Notes under the pieces: model-generated
Seen by the model: only the letters and a program-made list of their open reading frames with translations
The model's database searches: none
Told to the model about the DNA's origin: nothing
Assembly: GCF_019890635.1 (NCBI RefSeq)
Contig: NZ_JAIOAB010000007.1
Coordinates: 123,784-187,783, forward strand
Direction of reading: 5' to 3'
Source: Streptomyces sennicomposti
Lineage (GTDB): Bacteria > Actinomycetota > Actinomycetes > Streptomycetales > Streptomycetaceae
Length of the DNA: 64,000 bases
Position numbers and translations under genes: made by a program
Shown: piece after piece, positions 58,825 through 64,000 of the stretch
Layout: every line of letters begins with the position of its first letter
How positions within the stretch are numbered: the first letter of the stretch is position 1

Positions 58825-59415
58825 ATGAGACTGGTCGTGGGGATGACGGGAGCCACCGGCGCCGTCCTCGGTGTCCGCTTCCTCCAGACGCTGGCGCGGC
58901 TGCCGGACGTCGAGACCCATCTGGTCCTCAGCCGGTGGGCGCGGACGACGATCGAGCTGGAGACGGGCCTGTCCGTGGACGAGGTCGCCGCCCTGGCCCA
59001 CACGGTGCACCGGCCCGAGGACCAGGGCGCCACCATCGCGTCGGGTTCCTTCCGCACCGACGGCATGGTGATCCTGCCCTGCTCGATGAAGACCCTCGCC
59101 GGAATCCGCGCCGGTTACGCCGACGGCCTGGTCGGGCGGGCCGCGGACGTGATCCTCAAGGAGCGCCGCCCGCTGGTCCTGGTGCCGCGCGAGACACCGC
59201 TGAGCGAGATCCACCTGGAGAACATGCTGGCGCTGTCCCGGCTGGGGGTGCGGATCGTGCCGCCGATGCCCGCCTTCTACAACCATCCGCGGTCGGTGGA
59301 CGACATCGTGGACCACATCGTGGCCCGCGTCCTCGACCAGTTCGACCTGCCCGCGCCCGCGGCGAAGCGGTGGGAGGGCATGCGCGCGGCCCGCGCGCTG
59401 CGACCGGCCTCCTGA
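58825..59415 (+). CDS. ubiX: Flavin prenyltransferase (UbiX family; VdcB-like)
   Basis: 196 residues from ATG 58825. Makes prenylated FMN, the cofactor of UbiD decarboxylases, from reduced FMN and dimethylallyl phosphate. Landmarks: LVVGMTGATGAVLGVRFLQT, VILPCSMKTLAGIRAGYADG, the conserved catalytic-site Glu/Arg region VLKERRPLVLVPRETPLSEI and HLENMLALSRLGVRIVPPMP. It opens an operon with UbiD and a VdcD-type small subunit. This order is known as vdcBCD (vanillate decarboxylation) in Streptomyces and bsdBCD in Bacillus. Confidence 0.93.
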   Translation: MRLVVGMTGATGAVLGVRFLQTLARLPDVETHLVLSRWARTTIELETGLSVDEVAALAHTVHRPEDQGATIASGSFRTDGMVILPCSMKTLAGIRAGYADGLVGRAADVILKERRPLVLVPRETPLSEIHLENMLALSRLGVRIVPPMPAFYNHPRSVDDIVDHIVARVLDQFDLPAPAAKRWEGMRAARALRPAS

Positions 59416-59432
59416 CGGCCGCGGTACGCCGC

Positions 59433-59466
59433 CGAGACGTCGAGACGTCGAGACGTCGAGACGTCG
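59433..59466. repeat. Four tandem copies of an 8-base repeat between ubiX and ubiD
   Basis: CGAGACGT is repeated four times at 59433-59464, plus CG. Every junction creates the palindrome GACGTC. It lies just after the ubiX stop within the operon gap (59416-59595), so it would be transcribed with the operon. Confidence 0.85.
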
Positions 59467-59595
59467 GGGCCCGCCCTTCGGCGCTCGCCGACCCGCCCTC
59501 CTGACTCGCACCGCCGGGGCACCGGGCGGGCTGCCGTCCCCTGCCAACTCGCGTTCCTCTCTTGTCCCTTGTCCTTCCAGTTCCACGGAGTACCC

Positions 59596-61026
59596 ATGCC
59601 CTACGACGACTTGCGCGGTTTCCTCGACACGCTGGAGAAGGAGGGGCAACTGCTGCGCGTCACCGAGGAAGTCCTGCCCGAACCCGATCTCGCGGCGGCG
59701 GCCAACGCGGCCGGCCGGATCGGCGAGGGCGCCCCGGCGCTGTGGTTCGACAACGTCAAGGGCTTCACCGACGCCCGGATCGCCCTGAACGTGCACGGCT
59801 CCTGGGCCAACCACGCGCTGGCCCTCGGGCTGCCCAGGCACACCCCGGTCAAGGAGCAGGTGGCGGAGTTCGCCCGGCGCTGGGACGCCTTCCCCATCGC
59901 CCCCGAGCGGCGCGAGGACGCCCCGTGGCGCGAGAACACCCAGGAGGGCGAGGACGTCGACCTGTTCTCGGTGCTGCCCCTGTTCCGCCTCAACGACGGC
60001 GACGGCGGCTTCTACCTCGACAAGGCGGCCGTGGTCTCCCGCGATCCGGAGGACCCGGGCCACTTCGGCAAGCAGAACGTCGGCACCTACCGCCTCCAGG
60101 TCATCGGCCGGAACCGGCTGGCGATGCAGCCCGTCCCGGTGCACGACGTCGCCCTCCATCTGCGCAAGGCGGAGGAGCGGGGCGAGGACCTGCCCATCGC
60201 CGTCACCCTCGGCAACGACCCGGTGATGGCGATCGTGGCCGGCATGCCCATGGGCTACGACCAGAGCGAGTACGAGATGGCGGGCGCCCTGCGCGGCGCG
60301 CCCGCTCCGATCGCCACCGCCCCCTTCACCGGCTTCGACGTGCCGTGGGGTTCGGAGGTCGTCATCGAGGGCGTCATCGAGAGCCGCAAGCGGCAGATCG
60401 AGGGCCCGTTCGGGGAGTTCACCGGGCACTACTCGGGCGGCCGGCGGATGCCGGTCATCCGCGTCGAGCGCGTCTCGCACCGTACGAACCCCGTCTTCGA
60501 GTCGCTCTACCTGGGCATGCCGTGGACGGAGTGCGACTACCTCGTCGGGCCGAACACGTGTGTCCCGCTGCTGAAGCAGTTGCGCGCCGAGTTCCCCGAG
60601 GTCCAGGCCGTCAACGCCATGTACACCCATGGGCTGTTGGCGGTGATCTCCACCAAGAAGCGCTACGGCGGCTTCGCCAAGGCGGTGGCGATGCGGGCGA
60701 TGACGACGCCGCACGGGCTCGGGTACATCACCACGGTGATCGTGGTGGACGAGGACGTGGACCCGTTCGACCTGCCACAGGTCATGTGGGCGATGTCCTC
60801 GAAGGTCAACCCGGCCGCCGACGTGGTGGTGCTGCCCAACCTGTCCGTGGTGGAACTGGCGCCCGCGGCCCAGCCGGCCGGCATCACCAGCAAGATGATC
60901 ATCGACGCCACCACGCCGGTGCACCCCGACGAGCGGGGCAACTTCTCCACGCCCACCAAGGACCTGCCGGAGACGAAGGAGTGGACGGCCCGGCTGCAGC
61001 GGCTGATCGCCGAGAGCCGCCGCTGA
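59596..61026 (+). CDS. UbiD-family decarboxylase (VdcC-like)
   Basis: 476 residues from ATG 59596 with CGGAG upstream; the length matches VdcC-type enzymes. It uses prenylated FMN to decarboxylate a phenolic acid such as vanillate or 4-hydroxybenzoate. Landmarks: YDDLRGFLDTLEKEGQLLRV; the metal/prFMN-binding NVGTYRLQVIGRNRLAMQ; Arg/Glu of the catalytic network in GPFGEFTGHYSGGRRMPVIR; and DATTPVHPDERGNFSTPTKD at the end. The substrate is assigned from the operon only. Confidence 0.93.
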   Translation: MPYDDLRGFLDTLEKEGQLLRVTEEVLPEPDLAAAANAAGRIGEGAPALWFDNVKGFTDARIALNVHGSWANHALALGLPRHTPVKEQVAEFARRWDAFPIAPERREDAPWRENTQEGEDVDLFSVLPLFRLNDGDGGFYLDKAAVVSRDPEDPGHFGKQNVGTYRLQVIGRNRLAMQPVPVHDVALHLRKAEERGEDLPIAVTLGNDPVMAIVAGMPMGYDQSEYEMAGALRGAPAPIATAPFTGFDVPWGSEVVIEGVIESRKRQIEGPFGEFTGHYSGGRRMPVIRVERVSHRTNPVFESLYLGMPWTECDYLVGPNTCVPLLKQLRAEFPEVQAVNAMYTHGLLAVISTKKRYGGFAKAVAMRAMTTPHGLGYITTVIVVDEDVDPFDLPQVMWAMSSKVNPAADVVVLPNLSVVELAPAAQPAGITSKMIIDATTPVHPDERGNFSTPTKDLPETKEWTARLQRLIAESRR

Positions 61027-61066
61027 CCGCCGTCCGCCCCGAGCGACCGAAGAGGAGACCCACCCC

Positions 61067-61369
61067 ATGACCGACTCCGACTCTCTCCACGACCACGTGA
61101 CCGAGCCCATGGCCGGCCCTCTGGCCGCCCCCATGGCCGACTGCTGCCCCCGCTGCGCCTTCGAGGCCGTCGACACCCTGCACACCTCGCCCGTGCCCGG
61201 GGTCTGGGACGTCCTGCAGTGCCGCCGGTGCCTGTACACCTGGCGCACCTCCGAGCCCGCCCGCCGCACCCGGCGCGAGGCGTACCCGGAGCAGTTCCGG
61301 ATGACTCCGCAGGACATCGAGAACGCCCCCGAGGTCCCGGCGCTCCCGCCGCTGCGCACCTCGGCCTGA
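61067..61369 (+). CDS. VdcD/BsdD-type small subunit of phenolic acid decarboxylase
   Basis: 100 residues from ATG 61067 with AGAGGAG upstream. Two Cys-x2-Cys knuckles (DCCPRCAFEAV and LQCRRCLYTWRTSE) form a likely zinc ribbon, followed by a Tyr/Pro tail (YPEQFRMTPQDIENAPEVPA). In characterised vdc/bsd systems a subunit of this size is needed with UbiX and UbiD homologues for full decarboxylase activity, though its role is unclear. It starts 40 bases after the UbiD gene, completing the operon. Confidence 0.88.
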   Translation: MTDSDSLHDHVTEPMAGPLAAPMADCCPRCAFEAVDTLHTSPVPGVWDVLQCRRCLYTWRTSEPARRTRREAYPEQFRMTPQDIENAPEVPALPPLRTSA

Positions 61370-61540
61370 GCCGCCGCAGCCCCCGGCCGTCCGTCCGGCC
61401 GGGGGCTGCCGCGCGCCCGGAGCCCGGGTGCCGGACACACCCTCGGCGCATGACGCCGGACACACCCGCCACAGGTGTTTACCTTCGCAATGCTTGCCTT
61501 TGCCAAGGTTTTGCGCCGAGTGACCTGCTTTGGGCGCCCG

Positions 61541-61576
61541 AGGCAATCAACTGCCTTTATGGTTGCTACAAGCAAC
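61541..61576. promoter_or_regulatory. Inverted repeats upstream of the MarR gene
   Basis: GTTGCT (61562-61567) and AGCAAC (61571-61576) form a 6-base inverted repeat around ACA. AGGCA (61541-61545) and TGCCT (61552-61556) flank a TCAA-rich centre just before. The stretch 61480-61590 is AT-richer than its surroundings and carries several TTGCC/GGCAA elements, as expected for a self-regulated MarR promoter. Confidence 0.55.
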
Positions 61577-61591
61577 GATTACGGAGGTGTG

Positions 61592-62095
61592 ATGGCCGAG
61601 CGCGCGCACTACGAAGAACTGGCGCGTCAGCTCAGCGCCGTCGGCGCCGTCAACCGCGACATGGGGCGGATCCTGCCGCCCGACTGCCCGGCCGGCTCCG
61701 CCGCCGTCCTGACCCTGCTCGGCCGCCACGGCGACATGCGCATGAGCAAGCTCGCCGAACTGCTCGCCGTGGACATCTCGGTGACCAGCCGGCATGTCGC
61801 CCACGTCGCCGCACGCGGCTGGATCGACCGGCTGCCGGACCCGGCGGACAAGCGCTCGCGCATCCTGCGCCTCACCCCCACCGGGCTCGACCAGCTCGCC
61901 GAGCTGTCCCGCCGCACCACACACCTGCTGACGGAGCGGCTGAGCGACTGGACCGACGACGAGGTCGGCCAGCTCATCCGGCTGATGGGCCGGCTGCGCG
62001 ACAGCTTCGGCGACTGCCGGTCCACCCCGGTCCGGCTGCCCGCGCCCGCGGCGGAGCCGCCGATGGCCGGACAGCCCTGCGCGAGGACGCCGTAG
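61592..62095 (+). CDS. MarR family transcriptional regulator
   Basis: 167 residues from ATG 61592 with GGAGG upstream. The winged HTH reads MRMSKLAELLAVDISVTSRH, then VAARGWIDRLPDPADKRSRI with the Asp-x-Arg wing motif. Helices at both ends form the dimer. It lies 66 bases before a drug exporter gene on the same strand, so the two form an operon-like pair. It follows the decarboxylase operon and might respond to phenolic compounds, as many MarR proteins do; this is inference. Confidence 0.92.
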   Translation: MAERAHYEELARQLSAVGAVNRDMGRILPPDCPAGSAAVLTLLGRHGDMRMSKLAELLAVDISVTSRHVAHVAARGWIDRLPDPADKRSRILRLTPTGLDQLAELSRRTTHLLTERLSDWTDDEVGQLIRLMGRLRDSFGDCRSTPVRLPAPAAEPPMAGQPCARTP

Positions 62096-62161
62096 CCGAA
62101 CAGGCCGCCGTAGTCGCCGCAGACCACCCGTACACCCGCAAGACGTAAGCAAAGGAAGCCC

Positions 62162-64000
62162 ATGGCAACGACCACACCAGCCGGTGTGCGGGCCCACGCC
62201 AGGCGAGGGGGCGACCACCACGCCCCCGACGACGCCCCGATGACGCATCGTCAGATCATGGAGGCGCTGTCCGGGCTGCTGCTCGGGCTGTTCGCCGCCA
62301 TCCTGTCCTCGACCATCGTCACCAACGCCCTGCCGACGATCATCAAGGACCTCGGCGGCGGCCAGTCGGCGTACACCTGGGTCGTCACCGCGGCGCTGCT
62401 CGCCATGACGGCCTCGGTGCCCCTGTGGGGCAAGCTCTCCGACCTGCTCAGCAAGAAGGCGCTCGTCCAGATAGCCCTGGTGATCTACGTCGCCGGCTCG
62501 GTGATAGCCGGTCTGGCGCAGAACCCCGCCATGCTGATCACCGCGCGCGTCGTCCAGGGCCTGGGCGCGGGCGGTCTGTCCGCGCTGGTGCAGGTCATCA
62601 TGGCCGCGATGATCGCGCCCCGCGAGCGCGGCCGCTACTCCGGCTACACCGGCGCCACGTTCGCCGTCGCCACCGTCGGCGGCCCGCTGCTCGGCGGCGT
62701 CATCACCGACACCTCCTGGCTCGGCTGGCGCTACTGCCTGTTCGTCGGCATCCCCTTCGCCCTGATCGCCCTGCTGGTGCTCCAGAAGACGCTGCACCTG
62801 CCGGTCGCCAAGCGCCAGGTCAAGGTCGACTGGGGCGGCGCCTTCCTCATCACCGCCGCCGCGTCCCTGCTGCTGATCTGGGTCACCTTCGCGAACGACA
62901 AGTACGACTGGGTGTCGTGGCAGACGTTCACGATGGTCGGCGGCGTGATCGTGCTGGCCCTGCTGTTCGTCCTCGTGGAGACCAGGGCGAGCGCGCCGAT
63001 CATCCCGCTGCGCCTGTTCCGCAACCGCACCATCGCGCTGGCGTCCCTCGCCTCGCTCTTCGTCGGCGTCGGCATGTACTCCGGCACGGTGTTCTTCTCG
63101 CAGTACTTCCAGCTGGCCCGCGACAAGTCCCCGACGATGTCGGGTGTCATGACGATCCCGATGATCGGCGGCCTGTTCGTCGCCTCCATGGTCTCCGGCC
63201 AGATCATCACCCGCACCGGCCGCTGGAAGGCCTGGCTGGTGGCCGGCGGCGCCTGCCTGACCGCGGGCCTCGGGCTGCTCGGCACGATGCGCTACGACAC
63301 GCCGTACTGGCACCTGTCGCTGTCCATGGCGCTGCTCGGCGTCGGCGTCGGCATGACGATGCAGAACCTGGTGCTGTCCACCCAGAACCAGGTCGCCCCG
63401 CAGGACCTCGGCGCGGCGTCCTCCACCGTCAGCTTCTTCCGCACCCTCGGCGGCGCGGTCGGCGTCGGCGTCCTCGGCTCGGTGATGTCCACCCGGATCA
63501 GCCACCACGCCAAGGACACCGTCATGTCCCTGGGCCCGCACGCCCGGGCCGCCGCCGCCAAGGCGATGAGCGCCGGCGGCGAGCTGCCCGACATGGACGC
63601 GCTGCCCCGCGCGGTGCGCACCTGGCTGGAGGGCGCCTACGGGCACGGCATCGCCGACGCCTTCCTCTACGCCGCGCCCTGCGCCTTCGTCGCCTTCGTC
63701 GTCGTGCTGTTCATCAAGGAGGTCCCGTTGCGTACCACCGGTGCTCTGGCCCAGGCCGCCCAGCAGCAGAGTCCCGCGGCGGCTCCGGCCGTCGCACAGC
63801 CCGCCGCCGCGGCCGTCGAGGCCGCCGTGTCGGACACGTTCACTCCCGCGGGTGAGCGGGTGCCGAGCTGGGCCGGTGCGGACTCCGGCGCCGAGGCGGG
63901 CCCGCAGGGCGCGCAGCGTCTGGCCGCGGTCGCGACCGTCGCCCCCGAGGGTGCGGGTGCGGGTTCGGGTGGTGGGATTCCGGTGCGCGGGTTCGTGCGG
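62162..64000 (+). CDS. DHA2-type MFS drug exporter (partial, runs off the window)
   Basis: At least 613 residues from ATG 62162 (AAAGGAAG upstream); no stop before base 64000. Fourteen-helix DHA2 (EmrB/QacA) layout: EALSGLLLGLFAAILSSTIV, motif A as PLWGKLSDLLSKK, ARVVQGLGAGGLSALVQVIM and motif C as ATVGGPLLGGVI. A later STVSFFRTLGGAVGVGVLGS is typical. After about residue 510 the C terminus is a long low-complexity Ala/Pro/Gln/Gly-rich region, not common in DHA2 proteins. It is probably controlled by the upstream MarR. Substrate unknown. Confidence 0.92.
   Translation, partial: MATTTPAGVRAHARRGGDHHAPDDAPMTHRQIMEALSGLLLGLFAAILSSTIVTNALPTIIKDLGGGQSAYTWVVTAALLAMTASVPLWGKLSDLLSKKALVQIALVIYVAGSVIAGLAQNPAMLITARVVQGLGAGGLSALVQVIMAAMIAPRERGRYSGYTGATFAVATVGGPLLGGVITDTSWLGWRYCLFVGIPFALIALLVLQKTLHLPVAKRQVKVDWGGAFLITAAASLLLIWVTFANDKYDWVSWQTFTMVGGVIVLALLFVLVETRASAPIIPLRLFRNRTIALASLASLFVGVGMYSGTVFFSQYFQLARDKSPTMSGVMTIPMIGGLFVASMVSGQIITRTGRWKAWLVAGGACLTAGLGLLGTMRYDTPYWHLSLSMALLGVGVGMTMQNLVLSTQNQVAPQDLGAASSTVSFFRTLGGAVGVGVLGSVMSTRISHHAKDTVMSLGPHARAAAAKAMSAGGELPDMDALPRAVRTWLEGAYGHGIADAFLYAAPCAFVAFVVVLFIKEVPLRTTGALAQAAQQQSPAAAPAVAQPAAAAVEAAVSDTFTPAGERVPSWAGADSGAEAGPQGAQRLAAVATVAPEGAGAGSGGGIPVRGFVR

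Noticed and set aside
1..64000. tRNA, rRNA, transposase, integrase and attachment sites
   Set aside because: I found no cloverleaf-like run, no conserved rRNA segment, no transposase or integrase motif and no flanking repeats that could mark an inserted element.

Overview
The window is about 73% G+C, with nearly every third codon position G or C, GTG as well as ATG starts, and strong GGAGG-type ribosome sites. Gene families and gene order are those of a Streptomyces-like actinomycete chromosome. The region looks accessory: many short transcription units, many divergent regulator/target pairs, orphan enzymes, broken genes and intergenic minisatellites. I see no rRNA, tRNA, CRISPR array, insertion sequence or phage module.

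Layout. 0-9 kb: 3' end of a GH31 glycosidase, peptidase E, a 45-residue ORF overlapping a cytochrome P450 (candidate P450-modified peptide system), an alpha/beta hydrolase divergent from a MarR regulator over two palindromes, a NAD malic enzyme, a Nudix hydrolase and a Tat-exported poly-gamma-glutamate hydrolase-like protein. 9-16 kb: an NCS1 permease with a zinc-ribbon-like tail, an ECF41 sigma factor beside a small membrane protein, a DUF6817-VOC fusion, ASCH and GNAT proteins, a DoxX-like protein and a gene remnant. 16-25 kb: a PAS-PAS-GAF-SpoIIE phosphatase, a lytic transglycosylase, an SDR lacking its NAD-binding end, an APH-type kinase, an SDR and a long TerD protein. 25-28 kb: TetR/SDR and MerR/MFS divergent pairs.

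28-36 kb: a das-like sugar locus. A GntR/UTRA regulator is divergent from a lipoprotein binding protein, two permeases, a GH20 hexosaminidase and a secreted CBM3-GH16 enzyme. ACTGGTC-type operators lie between regulator and operon. There is no ATPase, so a shared ATPase such as MsiK is inferred. 36-48 kb: a TetR and thiol-oxidoreductase pair, two methyltransferases of the DUF574 type (the second at 51-52 kb), a membrane phosphatase, a frameshifted BKACE enzyme, a secreted intradiol dioxygenase, an orphan gas vesicle protein, PAP2, nicotinate phosphoribosyltransferase, a universal stress protein, a fasciclin lipoprotein and an amidohydrolase.

48-58 kb: acetyltransferase-like protein, quinone-oxidoreductase-type MDR, MerR, ArsR with a flavodoxin-fold quinone reductase that is probably translated from a leaderless mRNA, a lone TOPRIM protein, small membrane and secreted proteins, SMI1/KNR4, a Pro/Gln-rich membrane protein and DinB. 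58-64 kb: a non-oxidative aromatic-acid decarboxylase operon (UbiX, UbiD and the small zinc-ribbon VdcD) with a divergent AraC regulator, followed by a MarR gene and a DHA2-type exporter that runs off the window.

All functions are inferred from motifs read by eye. Start codons are the likeliest in each case; where two are plausible both are given.
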